A stretch of 64,000 nucleotides of DNA, taken from Segatella copri (lineage in GTDB: Bacteria > Bacteroidota > Bacteroidia > Bacteroidales > Bacteroidaceae). Under the pieces are notes generated by a model. That model saw only the letters and a program-made list of their open reading frames with translations, ran no database searches and was not told the DNA's origin. The DNA is taken from NCBI RefSeq assembly GCF_009494395.1, contig NZ_VZCB01000079.1, positions 309,795-373,794 on the forward strand. Direction: 5' to 3'. Shown in pieces: positions 54,432-63,590 of the stretch; the stretch's first letter is position 1, and each line of letters opens with the position of its first letter. The position numbers and the translations under genes were made by a program.

Positions 54432-54605
54432 AACAATCCTCTCATATTTTCTAATTGGGAACAAAAGTACTGAAAAAGAATGAAACAGAGTTCATTTTTC
54501 CCGACTTTTTTATGTTTTGGGGTAAAAAAAATGCTTTATATCATAAAAATGCTGTTTTTTAGGGCTTTTTACGAAACAGAAGTCCAATATCTCAATCATT
54601 TTTTG

Positions 54606-54613
54606 TAACTTTG
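54606..54613 (+). promoter_or_regulatory. -7 box of the AICAR transformylase gene
   Basis: TAACTTTG lies 31 nt before the start codon. Confidence 0.6.
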
Positions 54614-54643
54614 CGCCAAATTCCAAAAAACATTTCTTAGAAG

Positions 54644-55828
54644 ATGAAAGAATTAGCACTTAAGTACGGATGTAATCCAAATCAGAAACCTTCTCGCATC
54701 TATATGGATGACGGAAGGGAACTTCCTATCGAAGTGATCAACGGCCGTCCTGGCTACATCAACTTCCTGGATGCCTTCAATTCCTGGCAATTGGTCAAGG
54801 AACTCAAGGCTGCTACAGGAATGCCTGCTGCCGCTAGTTTCAAACACGTTTCTCCTGCCGGTGCAGCTATCGGCTTGCCTCTGAGCGACACATTGAAGAA
54901 GATTTACTTCGTTGATGATGTCAAGTTTGAGCTCTCTCCATTGGCTTGTGCCTATGCTCGTGCGCGTGGCGCTGACCGCATGTGCTCTTATGGCGACTTT
55001 GTTGCGCTGAGCGATGTATGCGACGAGGCTACAGCTCTCCTCATCAAGCGTGAGGTAAGCGATGGTGTCATTGCTCCAGGCTATACCCCTGAAGCTATCG
55101 AGATTCTGAAGGAGAAGCGCAAGGGTACCTACTGTGTTATCAAGATTGATCCTGACTATGTGCCAGCTCCTATCGAGCACAAGCAGGTGTTCGGTGTTAC
55201 CTTCGAACAAGGACGCAACGAGGTGAAGCTCGATGATCCTGCTCTCTTCGAGGATGTTCCTACCAAGAACAAGACTTTCACTCCTGAGGCTAAGCGCGAT
55301 CTGATTATCTCGCTCATCACCCTGAAGTATACTCAGAGTAACTCTGTATGCTACGTGAAGGATGGTCAGGCTATCGGTATCGGTGCCGGTCAGCAGAGCC
55401 GTATCCACTGTACCCGTCTGGCTGGTTCTAAGGCTGATGAGTGGTGGTTGCGCCAGTGTCCTAAGGTGATGAACCTGCCTTTCAAGGAGAAGATCCGTCG
55501 TGCCGACCGCGACAATACCATCAATGTCTACATCTCTGATGAGTGGGAAGATGTATTGCAGGACGGTGTTTGGGAGCAGTTCTTTACTGAGAAGCCTGAG
55601 CCATTGACCCGCGAGGAGAAGAAGGCTTGGATTGCACAGAACAAGGGTGTGAGCGTTGGTAGTGATGCTTTCTTCCCATTCGGCGACAATATTGAGCGTG
55701 CTCACAAGAGTGGTGTTGAATACATAGCAGAAGCAGGCGGTAGTATCCGTGACGATAATGTTATTGATACCTGCGACAAGTACGGCATCGCTATGGCGTT
55801 TACTCACGTTCGCCTCTTCCATCACTAA
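54644..55828 (+). CDS. AICAR formyltransferase (stand-alone PurH C-terminal type)
   Basis: This 394-residue cytoplasmic enzyme formylates AICAR with 10-formyl-tetrahydrofolate in step 9 of purine synthesis. ASFKHVSPAGAAIG holds the catalytic Lys-His pair. KYTQSNSVCYVKDGQAIGIG and GAGQQSRIHCTRLAG are the AICARFT blocks, and DAFFPFGDNIERA closes the fold. The IMP cyclohydrolase domain of normal PurH is absent, so this is the single-domain form found in Bacteroidales beside or instead of full PurH. Confidence 0.9.
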   Translation: MKELALKYGCNPNQKPSRIYMDDGRELPIEVINGRPGYINFLDAFNSWQLVKELKAATGMPAAASFKHVSPAGAAIGLPLSDTLKKIYFVDDVKFELSPLACAYARARGADRMCSYGDFVALSDVCDEATALLIKREVSDGVIAPGYTPEAIEILKEKRKGTYCVIKIDPDYVPAPIEHKQVFGVTFEQGRNEVKLDDPALFEDVPTKNKTFTPEAKRDLIISLITLKYTQSNSVCYVKDGQAIGIGAGQQSRIHCTRLAGSKADEWWLRQCPKVMNLPFKEKIRRADRDNTINVYISDEWEDVLQDGVWEQFFTEKPEPLTREEKKAWIAQNKGVSVGSDAFFPFGDNIERAHKSGVEYIAEAGGSIRDDNVIDTCDKYGIAMAFTHVRLFHH

Positions 55829-55849
55829 TTTATTATATAATTAAGGTAT

Positions 55850-56050
55850 ATGAGTGACATTGACGATATTATCATGGGCGGTATGGTCTTCAAAGGCGGC
55901 GGTGGTCCTAAGAAGGATGACGACGACAAGGTGAAGACCAAAGCCAAGAAGAAAAAGTACATAACGGGTGCTCACGGTAGTGGCTCTGCCCGTCAGAAGG
56001 CAAAGTATCGCCAGCAGAGAGCCAATCGTAAATCCCAGAAGAAGAAATAA
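55850..56050 (+). CDS. Small Lys/Gly-rich basic protein
   Basis: This 66-residue protein begins 21 bp after the AICAR transformylase stop. An acidic N-terminus (MSDIDDIIMGGMVFKGGGG) is followed by a charged and then strongly basic tail rich in K, Q and R (RQKAKYRQQRANRKSQKKK). No known fold; possibly RNA- or ribosome-associated. Real coding is supported by the tight spacing and the terminator that follows, not by homology. Confidence 0.55.
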   Translation: MSDIDDIIMGGMVFKGGGGPKKDDDDKVKTKAKKKKYITGAHGSGSARQKAKYRQQRANRKSQKKK

Positions 56051-56109
56051 GAAGGAAAAATATAATTAGCCTTAAGGGTAAATACAATTAGCCTTAAGGG
56101 AAAAAACAA

Positions 56110-56142
56110 GAGGGTGTGTCATAGGACTTATGACACACCCTC
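56110..56142 (+). terminator. Strong terminator after the small basic protein gene
   Basis: GAGGGTGTGTCATA (56110-56123) pairs perfectly with TATGACACACCCTC (56129-56142), then TTTG. Upstream, AATTAGCCTTAAGGG occurs twice in tandem (56066 and 56087). Confidence 0.85.
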
Positions 56143-56195
56143 TTTGCTTTATTTTGCAGCAAGTGAAATCATGATAAGATATTGCCGCTTATCTA

Positions 56196-57395
56196 TCAGT
56201 TCTTGACGCTCTTCACACCCTTTCCCTTGGTAAGATGCAAGGTAGCGGCTTTCAGCTTATGGTTGCTGTGGTCGAAGATGATGGCTGGGTCCAGCCGTCT
56301 ACCATCAAAGCTAACCTCGAAATGAAGGTGCTCTGTGGTAGCCCTACCGGTGCGGCCCGTCAAACCGATTACCTGACCAGCCTTTACCTTATCCCCTTTC
56401 TTCACCTTGTTTTTGCTCTGATGACTGTAGAGCGTCTCGAAACCATAAGCATGCTTGATACGAATACAGTTGCCATAGCCAAAATAAGGTCCTGATGCAA
56501 CAACCGTACCATCAAAGGCAGCCACAATCTCATCATTCGGGCACGTCTTGAGGTCAACTCCCGAATGGCGGCGCTTGCCTCCATAAGGACTGATTACCTT
56601 GGCACCAGGCAGAGGATAAGCCCAGGCAGTCTTTTCTATCTTCTCCAAATCAAGCTCGAAAGTATTGGTAATGGTAAACGGATCATTAACCTCATCAGGG
56701 TCGAGCGTCATTCCATCGCCTATTCCACCCTTTTTCTTGCCAGATGCCTCCTTGTCAGCCTCAGCATTTCTTCCTACAGAAGAATCCTTGCCACCGATAA
56801 CCGAAGCGCTGACACGGGCACCCTGCTTGCGGAACTGCACCGTCTGGCGGCGCAACTTATGCGATTTCAACTCTACGAAAGTTTCCGGATTCAACCTACC
56901 GCCATTCACCATGATAGAGAAGTCGCAATAAGTTTCCCCCTCCTTAGAGCCTACAATGGCAATCGTCTGTCCGGCATCCACATGCTGTCCTACCTTAACC
57001 AGGTTCTCGGCATTGTTGGCATAAACGGTTTCAAGACCGCAATCGTGGCGCACCACGATGACATTACCCATAGATTCCGACTTTCTGGAAAGTCGCACAT
57101 AACCTTCGAGCATCGCCTTGACAGCATCGCCTTTAGAGGTAGAGATACGCAACACATTATTGTTCAGAAGGGTTGCTTTGCCCACAGGAAGCGGGAAGGA
57201 ATATTCCTTAGCACGGAATATCTCAAAGTCTACATTAAATGCCTGACTCTGGGCAAAGAGACCGGGTGTTGCAATACTCACCTGCTGCTGTTCGGCTGCC
57301 GTGAATACATTTTTAGCGGGCATAAAGCTGCTCAGCGAGAACACCATGAATCCTGCCACAGCCAATAGCCGCAATCCTTTTTTCATTCTTTTCAT
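56196..57395 (-). CDS. M23 (LytM) peptidase with a second degenerate LytM domain
   Basis: This 399-residue secreted protein (signal ~1-28) has an N-terminal M23-like beta domain (~60-180: VIVVRHDCGLETVYANN, VGQHVDAGQTIAIVG, CDFSIMVNGG) that lacks the second zinc histidine set. After a low-complexity linker (~200-225, KEASGKKKGG) comes a complete M23 domain (~265-375) with RRHSGVDL, LYSHQSKN and HLHFEV. It would cut peptidoglycan cross-links, or act as an EnvC-like activator if only partly active. Encoded alone, convergent to the preceding terminator. Confidence 0.87.
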   Translation of the reverse strand: MKRMKKGLRLLAVAGFMVFSLSSFMPAKNVFTAAEQQQVSIATPGLFAQSQAFNVDFEIFRAKEYSFPLPVGKATLLNNNVLRISTSKGDAVKAMLEGYVRLSRKSESMGNVIVVRHDCGLETVYANNAENLVKVGQHVDAGQTIAIVGSKEGETYCDFSIMVNGGRLNPETFVELKSHKLRRQTVQFRKQGARVSASVIGGKDSSVGRNAEADKEASGKKKGGIGDGMTLDPDEVNDPFTITNTFELDLEKIEKTAWAYPLPGAKVISPYGGKRRHSGVDLKTCPNDEIVAAFDGTVVASGPYFGYGNCIRIKHAYGFETLYSHQSKNKVKKGDKVKAGQVIGLTGRTGRATTEHLHFEVSFDGRRLDPAIIFDHSNHKLKAATLHLTKGKGVKSVKN

Positions 57396-57462
57396 TATTT
57401 ACTTTTTCTTTCTAAATCCCTATATGTTCTATAAACTATAAACTATTAACTATAAACTGAAA

Positions 57463-57512
57463 AACATCCATTTCTCCCTCTCCGTTCTGAAAGAAAAGGA
57501 AAAATGGATGTT
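57463..57512 (-). terminator. Terminator of the laccase-domain gene
   Basis: AACATCCATTT (57463-57473) pairs with AAATGGATGTT (57502-57512), 40 nt beyond the stop. Confidence 0.7.
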
Positions 57513-57551
57513 ATCTTGAAAACTATCTGATACTTACCTGCTAGCAGGCTT

Positions 57552-58391
57552 TTACTTCAACAAGATACCTGTGAAGATTCTGCCGCTCTCGATACCCAGC
57601 TTTCTGGCAGAGAAGTACTCATCGCTGTGGGCAAAAGTACAGATGCCACAATCCTGGATATTCTCTTCGGCCACTCCACAATGCAGAAGTATCTGTTTGT
57701 TGCAGAGCGGAAGATTGAGATGCCATTTCAGCGGCTGCACAATATTCCCCTCAGCTGCCAGGCGCTCACGCTCAGCAGGATCAACCGAGAAGGCGGCATT
57801 AGGACGCTGCTCGGCAATCTCTTCCATAGGGAAAGCTGCCTGCTCAAAAGCCTCGTAAACCTCATCGCCCACCTCGAAATGGTCGAGCGAAATGCCCGGA
57901 CCTATCACAGCCTTCAACTTCTTCGGGTCGGTATGATAGGTAAACGCCATCTCCTGAATGGTTTTATGCACGATGCGAGCCAGCGTGCCACGCCAGCCGG
58001 CATGGATGGCAGCCACTGCCTGATGCTCCTCATCATAAAGAAGCACAGGGATGCAATCGGCAGTAGAAACACCGATGCATACACCTTTCTGGTCAGTCAT
58101 CACGGCATCTACACCTTCGAGCACCATCTTGCGGATATTCTCAGGCATGGTGAGAAACTCGCCGGCAATATTGCGCACCTCTACTCCATGCACCTGATGG
58201 GGCATGATGATATGGTCGGTAGTGATACCGAGCTCAGCAGCCAGACGCTTGCGGTTCTCTGCAACATGCTCGGCAAAATCACCGCAATATTCGTTGATAT
58301 TGAATTCGCTATAGTTGCCCTGGCTCACTCCTCCCTTGCGGGTAGTAGAGAAAGCCATGACGCCAGAAACTATGCTATATACTTTGAACAT
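57552..58391 (-). CDS. pgeF: PgeF/YfiH-type laccase-domain protein (purine nucleoside phosphorylase-like)
   Basis: The start is MFKVYSIVSGVMAFSTTRKGG at 58391, shown in the family as MAF-STRxGGVS; the longer frame runs through a repeat. The 279-residue cytoplasmic protein contains MPHQVHGVEV, GVSTADCIPVLLYD and AAIHAGWRGT, the His-Cys-His zinc site of the family. Related proteins act on purine nucleosides or correct peptidoglycan precursors (PgeF). It lies downstream of obgE, separated by an inverted repeat. Confidence 0.85.
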   Translation of the reverse strand: MFKVYSIVSGVMAFSTTRKGGVSQGNYSEFNINEYCGDFAEHVAENRKRLAAELGITTDHIIMPHQVHGVEVRNIAGEFLTMPENIRKMVLEGVDAVMTDQKGVCIGVSTADCIPVLLYDEEHQAVAAIHAGWRGTLARIVHKTIQEMAFTYHTDPKKLKAVIGPGISLDHFEVGDEVYEAFEQAAFPMEEIAEQRPNAAFSVDPAERERLAAEGNIVQPLKWHLNLPLCNKQILLHCGVAEENIQDCGICTFAHSDEYFSARKLGIESGRIFTGILLK

Positions 58392-58507
58392 TGAACTTTG
58401 AACTTTGAACTTTATGATTAGACTTTTTACTTTGAACTCCGAAAACAGAACGTTATGACTTTTTGGGCATATCATAAAGTTCAATGTTCCAAGTTCAAAG
58501 TTCAAAG
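58383..58507. repeat. Inverted TTGAACTTTGAACTT repeat between obgE and the laccase-domain gene
   Basis: Left copy 58383-58417 ends GAACTTTATGA; right copy 58472-58507 begins TCATAAAGTTC. Each holds 2-3 tandem AACTTTG units. The left arm overlaps the start codon at 58389-58391. Confidence 0.75.
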
Positions 58508-58513
58508 TCAAGA

Positions 58514-59674
58514 TTACTCGTATTCGAAATCATCGAGGTCGTCAACATCCTCGATTTCATCCTCATCAATATATTCTACTACATCCTCGCCCTCTGCAGC
58601 CAGTTCCTGCTGGAAGCGAGACATATCCTTGTCACGGTGAACAAGCGTATCTTCGGCAGTAATCTCCTGAAGCTTGTTGCTCTCAGAATTGAGTTCCTTC
58701 CAGAGCACATCCTTCAGTTTCTGGATACCCTGTCCGGTAACAGACGAGATGAAGACCACCGGAAGATCGGTAGGCAAGGTTTCCTTGAGCATTTCAATCA
58801 GTTCTTCGTCGAGCAGATCGCACTTGGTGATAGCCAGCACGCGATGCTTGTCGAGCATCTCTGGATTGAAGTTCTTCAGCTCGCCCAGCAATACTTCATA
58901 TTCTTTCTTGATGTCGTCAGTATCTCCCGGAACCATGAAGAGCAACAGAGAGTTGCGCTCAATATGGCGGAGGAATCGCAAGCCCAAACCTTTTCCTTCG
59001 CTCGCGCCCTCGATGATGCCAGGAATATCAGCCATGACAAAACTCTGGTGATCGCGATAATCTACGATACCCAGCGATGGTTCGAGCGTAGTAAACGGAT
59101 AGTTTGCAATCTTAGGACGAGCACTTGATACGGCACTCAGCAAAGTTGACTTACCGGCATTAGGGAAACCTACCAGACCTACATCGGCAAGGAGCTTGAG
59201 CTCCATGATGATGGTCATCTCCTGCATAGGTTCGCCCGGCTGTGCATAGCGAGGAGCCTGGTTGGTAGAGGTACGGAACTGGAAGTTGCCCAATCCGCCA
59301 CGACCGCCCTTGAGGAGCAGAACTTCCTGCCCGTCATAAGCCACATCGCATACAAACTTGCCTGTTTCGGCATTATAAACCACGGTACCGCAAGGCACAT
59401 CGATATAAATATCCTTGCCATCGGTTCCATGACACTTATCACGGCCACCGTTTCCACCATGCTCGGCGAAGAAGTGGCGCTGATACTTGAGGTGCAGCAA
59501 CGTCCAGTAGTTATGGTTGCCGCGGAGATAGATGCTTCCTCCACGTCCGCCGTCGCCACCATCTGGACCGCCATTAGGCTGGTACTTTACGTGGCGCAGG
59601 TGCATGGAGCCTTTACCACCCTTACCAGAGCGGCAGTTGACCTTTACATAATCTACGAAATTGGATTCAGCCAT
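58514..59674 (-). CDS. obgE: GTPase Obg
   Basis: This 386-residue protein has an N-terminal glycine-rich Obg fold (~1-158, with [20 protein letters not shown], read in parts). The G domain has P-loop [19 protein letters not shown] (G3) and TKCD (G4). The C-terminus is acidic ([17 protein letters not shown]). It is an essential GTPase for 50S maturation and stress signalling. Downstream of adk and hpt on the same strand. Confidence 0.96.
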   Translation of the reverse strand: MAESNFVDYVKVNCRSGKGGKGSMHLRHVKYQPNGGPDGGDGGRGGSIYLRGNHNYWTLLHLKYQRHFFAEHGGNGGRDKCHGTDGKDIYIDVPCGTVVYNAETGKFVCDVAYDGQEVLLLKGGRGGLGNFQFRTSTNQAPRYAQPGEPMQEMTIIMELKLLADVGLVGFPNAGKSTLLSAVSSARPKIANYPFTTLEPSLGIVDYRDHQSFVMADIPGIIEGASEGKGLGLRFLRHIERNSLLLFMVPGDTDDIKKEYEVLLGELKNFNPEMLDKHRVLAITKCDLLDEELIEMLKETLPTDLPVVFISSVTGQGIQKLKDVLWKELNSESNKLQEITAEDTLVHRDKDMSRFQQELAAEGEDVVEYIDEDEIEDVDDLDDFEYE

Positions 59675-59750
59675 TTATTTTTTTCTTTTTAATTGAATGA
59701 ATAAATCTTCTTTTATTTGAACGAAAGATTCTTCTTTTATTTAACGAATA

Positions 59751-59778
59751 AATCTTCCCCGCTGCTGCGGGGAAGATT
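59751..59778 (-). terminator. adk terminator
   Basis: AATCTTCCCCGC (59751-59762), loop TGCT, GCGGGGAAGATT (59767-59778). AAATCTTC also recurs in tandem at 59703-59755. Confidence 0.8.
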
Positions 59779-59790
59779 ATTTTATCTTGA

Positions 59791-60363
59791 TTACAAGTTG
59801 TCGATTACATTGCAAACACGAGCAAAGATCTCATCTACTGTACCGAGGCCCTCGATGTGGTGGTGGATACCTTCCTTCTCATACCAGTCGATGAGCGGAG
59901 CAGTCTGAGTGTGATAAACATTGAGACGCTTCTTGATAGTCTCCTCGTTATCATCAGAACGGCCACTTTCCTTACCACGGTTAATCAAACGAGCCATCAG
60001 CTCATCCTCAGGAACAGCCAACTCAATCATGGCTGCAATCTTGTGACCACGCTCAGAGAGCATCTTCTTCAAAGCCTCAGCCTGTGGAGTAGTACGTGGG
60101 AAACCATCGAAGATTACGCCAGCGTGCTCCTTACCAAAGCTATCGTATACGCTTGCGAGGATGTCGATCATCAACTCATCAGGAATCAACTGACCATTGT
60201 CGATAAATCCCTTAGCTGTCTTACCAAGCTCTGTACCATTCTTGATTTCATTACGAAGTACATCACCTGTTGAAATGTGACCGAGACCATACTTCTCGAT
60301 CATCTTGTCGCTCTGTGTACCTTTACCTGCACCTGGAGCACCGAAAATTACGATATTTTTCAT
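59791..60363 (-). CDS. adk: Adenylate kinase (short form)
   Basis: This 190-residue protein has P-loop GAPGAGKGT, the NMP-binding ISTGDVLRNEI, DGFPRTTPQAE and a short LID (NRGKESGRSDDNEETIKKR). It interconverts ATP, ADP and AMP in the cytoplasm. It begins 37 bp after the hpt stop, so the two are likely co-transcribed. Confidence 0.96.
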   Translation of the reverse strand: MKNIVIFGAPGAGKGTQSDKMIEKYGLGHISTGDVLRNEIKNGTELGKTAKGFIDNGQLIPDELMIDILASVYDSFGKEHAGVIFDGFPRTTPQAEALKKMLSERGHKIAAMIELAVPEDELMARLINRGKESGRSDDNEETIKKRLNVYHTQTAPLIDWYEKEGIHHHIEGLGTVDEIFARVCNVIDNL

Positions 60364-60400
60364 TTTTACCTTAAATATATATATAAAATTATATGTTGTA

Positions 60401-60937
60401 TTACTCTACAATCGTATAGATGTCGCGGAGGTTTCTGCCTTCCTGATCATAATCCAATCCATATCCTACGATGAAATCGTTAGGAATTTCCATCACGGCA
60501 TAGTTGATGTCCAAATCAACCTTCAGGTTGCCTGGCTTTACGAGCAAAGAGCAGACTTCGATACTAGCCGGATTCTTCTTCTTGAGTTCATCTATCATGT
60601 GGACCATGGTAAAACCAGAGTCAACTATGTCTTCTACAATGATGACATCCCGACCTTCCAGGTCCTGGTTGATGCCCATGAGTGTCTTCATGCTGCCAGT
60701 AGAGGTGGTACCCTCATAGGAAGCATACTTCACAAACGAGATCTCGCTCGGTACCGTAATCATACGCATCAAATCGGCTGCGAAAATAAACGCACCATTC
60801 AACACTGCCAGGAATACCGGCTTCTTACCTTCGTAATCCTTGTTGATACGGTCGGCTACGACCTGTACTTTCTTCAGAATCTCAGCTTCAGGAATCGATG
60901 TTTTGAAGCTCTTATCCTTGATTTTTACTATGCCCAT
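60401..60937 (-). CDS. hpt: Hypoxanthine phosphoribosyltransferase
   Basis: The start is MGIVKIKDKSFKTSI at 60937, 25 nt after the -7 box (60962-60969); the longer frame reads through the promoter. The 178-residue protein has the PRPP motif VIIVEDIVDSGFTM, LNGAFIFAADLMR and the base-binding VGYGLDYD. It salvages hypoxanthine and guanine. Confidence 0.94.
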   Translation of the reverse strand: MGIVKIKDKSFKTSIPEAEILKKVQVVADRINKDYEGKKPVFLAVLNGAFIFAADLMRMITVPSEISFVKYASYEGTTSTGSMKTLMGINQDLEGRDVIIVEDIVDSGFTMVHMIDELKKKNPASIEVCSLLVKPGNLKVDLDINYAVMEIPNDFIVGYGLDYDQEGRNLRDIYTIVE

Positions 60938-60961
60938 CGTCTTTAAATATAATATTTTCTG

Positions 60962-61021
60962 CAAAAATACGAAAAAAACATGAAACATCATGCTTTCATC
61001 CACCTTTTTTTAGTACTTTTG
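60962..61021. promoter_or_regulatory. Divergent promoters of hpt and nnrDE
   Basis: The minus-strand -7 box TATTTTTG is at 60962-60969 (hpt) and the plus-strand -7 box TACTTTTG at 61014-61021 (nnr gene). Confidence 0.55.
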
Positions 61022-61086
61022 CATTTAGAAAGCAATAAATGTCAAGGTTTTTACCCAAACATCATAGTTTTAACATAAATCGAAGT

Positions 61087-62601
61087 ATGAAGATATTTAC
61101 AAGTGCTCAGATACATGAGCTAGACAAATACACCATTGAGCATGAACCCATCTCATCGCTCAACCTCATGGAACGCGCTGCCAAAGCTTTGACTCGTGCC
61201 ATCGAGGAAGAATGGACCAACCGCACACCCGTGGTCGTCTTCGCCGGTCCCGGCAACAATGGTGGCGATGCCCTTGCTGTTGCCAGATTGCTCAGCGAGG
61301 ATGGATATCAGGTGAATGTATATCTGTTCAATGTACACAATAAACTCTCAGCAGACTGTGCAGCCAACAAGAAAAGGCTCCAGGAAGCAAAAAGAGTGAA
61401 ATTCACGGAAGTCGTTCTCAACTTCGATCCTCCACAGCTCGAAGCAGGTACGCTTGTGATTGACGGTCTCTTTGGCAGCGGACTGAACAAACCGCTGGCT
61501 GGAGGTTTTGCTGCTATGGTAAAATACATCAACCAGAGTGCTGCCAAGGTGGTAAGTATCGACATTCCTTCGGGACTGATGACCGAAGATAATTCCTACA
61601 ACATCCACTCCAACATTATCCGGGCTGACCAGACTCTTACCCTTCAGCAGAAAAAGCTCTGCATGCTGATGGCAGACAACCAGCAATACCTGGGGCATCT
61701 GAAAGTACTTGACATCCGACTTTCTACAGAATATATCAAGAATACAGATTGCAGATACAGCATCCTTGAGGAAAAGGACATCAGACTGCTGATGCATCCC
61801 CGTAATGATTTTGCGCATAAGGGCAACATGGGCAATGCACTCATCATTGCCGGAAGCTATGGCATGTGCGGTGCATCGGTCCTTGCTACCAAGGCATGCT
61901 TGAGAAGCGGTGTGGGCAAAGTGACTACACATACGCCCAAACGCAACTACGAGATTATGCAGATAAGCGTACCGGAAGCGGTACTTCAGATGGATTCTGA
62001 AGAAACCATCTTCAGCGAGCCGGTGGAAACAGAGAACTTCCATGCCATGGGCATCGGTCCTGGACTGGGAACCAACGAGACTACCGCCATCGCCCTGATA
62101 GCCCAACTGCGCCGTGCCAGCTGTCCGGTGGTCGTAGATGCTGATGCATTGAACATTCTCTCCAGCCACCGTGCCTGGATGCAGCAACTTCCAAAGGACA
62201 TCATCCTCACACCCCATCCAAAAGAACTGGACCGCCTGGCTGGCAATACCAGCAGCAGTTGCAGCGAACGGCTCTTGAAAGCCAGCGAACTGGCAGAGCG
62301 CTTACAGGCGTACATTATATTAAAAGGCCACTATTCTGCCCTCTGCCATCCGGATGGAAAGGTAGAATTCTGCTCTACCGGCAACAGTGGCATGGCAACA
62401 GCCGGAAGCGGTGATGTACTTACAGGAATCATCACAGCCCTCCTGGCACGAGGATACAAGCAGGCAGATGCCTGCCGATTGGGAATGCATCTACACGGTC
62501 TGGCAGGCGACCTTGCCGCAAAAGATCTGGGCAAGGAAAGTCTCATTGCCAGCGATATCATACAATATCTGCCAAAGGCATTCCTGAGAATGGAAGACTA
62601 A
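61087..62601 (+). CDS. nnr: Bifunctional NAD(P)HX epimerase/dehydratase (NnrE-NnrD)
   Basis: The start is MKIFTSAQIHELDKYT at 61087; an in-frame Met at 61039 lies closer to the promoter but adds a non-conserved leader. The protein has 504 residues. The N-terminal epimerase domain (~1-215) has VFAGPGNNGGDALAVARLL and VSIDIPSGLM. The C-terminal ribokinase-like dehydratase (~230-500) has KGNMGNALIIAGSYGMCGA, MGIGPGLG, VVDADALN, LTPHPKELDRL and ATAGSGDVLTG. It repairs damaged (hydrated) NADH/NADPH. Its stop overlaps the convergent LuxR-type gene by 4 bp. Confidence 0.95.
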   Translation: MKIFTSAQIHELDKYTIEHEPISSLNLMERAAKALTRAIEEEWTNRTPVVVFAGPGNNGGDALAVARLLSEDGYQVNVYLFNVHNKLSADCAANKKRLQEAKRVKFTEVVLNFDPPQLEAGTLVIDGLFGSGLNKPLAGGFAAMVKYINQSAAKVVSIDIPSGLMTEDNSYNIHSNIIRADQTLTLQQKKLCMLMADNQQYLGHLKVLDIRLSTEYIKNTDCRYSILEEKDIRLLMHPRNDFAHKGNMGNALIIAGSYGMCGASVLATKACLRSGVGKVTTHTPKRNYEIMQISVPEAVLQMDSEETIFSEPVETENFHAMGIGPGLGTNETTAIALIAQLRRASCPVVVDADALNILSSHRAWMQQLPKDIILTPHPKELDRLAGNTSSSCSERLLKASELAERLQAYIILKGHYSALCHPDGKVEFCSTGNSGMATAGSGDVLTGIITALLARGYKQADACRLGMHLHGLAGDLAAKDLGKESLIASDIIQYLPKAFLRMED

Positions 62602-63590
62602 GATATAGGAGAGGTCTCCCTTATCTGGGAGATTCTCGCTTCCAGGACCTGACGCAAATCGTCCTTTCTATCCATATTCAATTTCTTACGGATATGGCTA
62701 CGCTGACTGGTGATGTTCGACTCTGATTTATTCAGCAAGTCGCACATCTCCTTCAGTGTTTTTCCCTCATAAACCAGCTTACAGATTTGTTTTTCACTAT
62801 TGGTAAAGCCTTCGCAAACCTGATTCCATAATATTTTATCAGTTTCTTCCTTACGGATATGCTCTGTTGCTTTATTAATAATACGTTCACGTAATTCCGG
62901 TGTCAGATGCTCCATCAGGCTACCGGTTTTATCAACTTTTGAATCCTCCATATTGGCAATCATATCCAATGCTTTCTTTTCAATATTGGTAATTCGCTTA
63001 GGTTGGCGCAGGTTTCGGGTAATCTCCTTCATTTGGTAGATTGCAGCATAAGCCATCAGTATAAAGCCAAGGAAAATCGCCTTGACACTAAATAGCGTAG
63101 ACATACAATTATTGCGGGCAAAAAAGAAGGAGATGACCGGCAGCATACCAATAACAATTACCAAAGAAGTCTTTTTCAACTGTTGCGTAAGGGCAGTAAT
63201 GGCAAGTATGAACATAATAAATATATTACTGATAATGCTCACTTCATCCGTTTCGCATCCAAAAATAGAACAGAAAACTGTATCAATAGCCAGTTTGGAA
63301 AACAACAAAAGATAAACGGAAGATATACCTATAGAGAAAGCGAGCTTTCTTTTCCAAATGGCAAACTGCAAGCCCAGCAATATCAAAGCATGAATGACAG
63401 TAAGGCTAAGTCCCCATGGTTCACCCAACGCGATGAACAAAGATAGATGGAATGGGATGATAAACATCTCAGCTAAAGTAAGCAACAGGAAAGCAATGAC
63501 ACGGTGACGATCGACGACACCGCAGTAAATCGGGCACAGATGGTGCTCAACTCTCAATATCAGATTTATAATACGAATTTTTAGTTCCAT
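62598..63590 (-). CDS. Membrane-bound LuxR-type HTH regulator
   Basis: This 330-residue protein has an N-terminal half (~30-190) with about six hydrophobic segments (VIAFLLLTLAEMFII, LSLTVIHALILLGLQ, FSIGISSVYLLLFSKL, IISNIFIMFILAIT, TSLVIVIGMLPVISFFF, IFLGFILMAYAAIY). A linker follows, then a C-terminal LuxR/GerE HTH (~258-322: FTNSEKQICKLVYEGKTLKEM, SESNITSQRSHIRKKL, quoted in parts). No receiver domain. It probably senses a membrane or external signal. Target unknown. The -7 box TAACTTTG is on the minus strand at 63628-63635. Confidence 0.82.
   Translation of the reverse strand: MELKIRIINLILRVEHHLCPIYCGVVDRHRVIAFLLLTLAEMFIIPFHLSLFIALGEPWGLSLTVIHALILLGLQFAIWKRKLAFSIGISSVYLLLFSKLAIDTVFCSIFGCETDEVSIISNIFIMFILAITALTQQLKKTSLVIVIGMLPVISFFFARNNCMSTLFSVKAIFLGFILMAYAAIYQMKEITRNLRQPKRITNIEKKALDMIANMEDSKVDKTGSLMEHLTPELRERIINKATEHIRKEETDKILWNQVCEGFTNSEKQICKLVYEGKTLKEMCDLLNKSESNITSQRSHIRKKLNMDRKDDLRQVLEARISQIRETSPIS

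Noticed and set aside
54653..55825. 390-residue open frame opposite the AICAR transformylase
   Set aside because: It is the full mirror of a well-conserved enzyme; its translation has no recognisable domain and no promoter or RBS.
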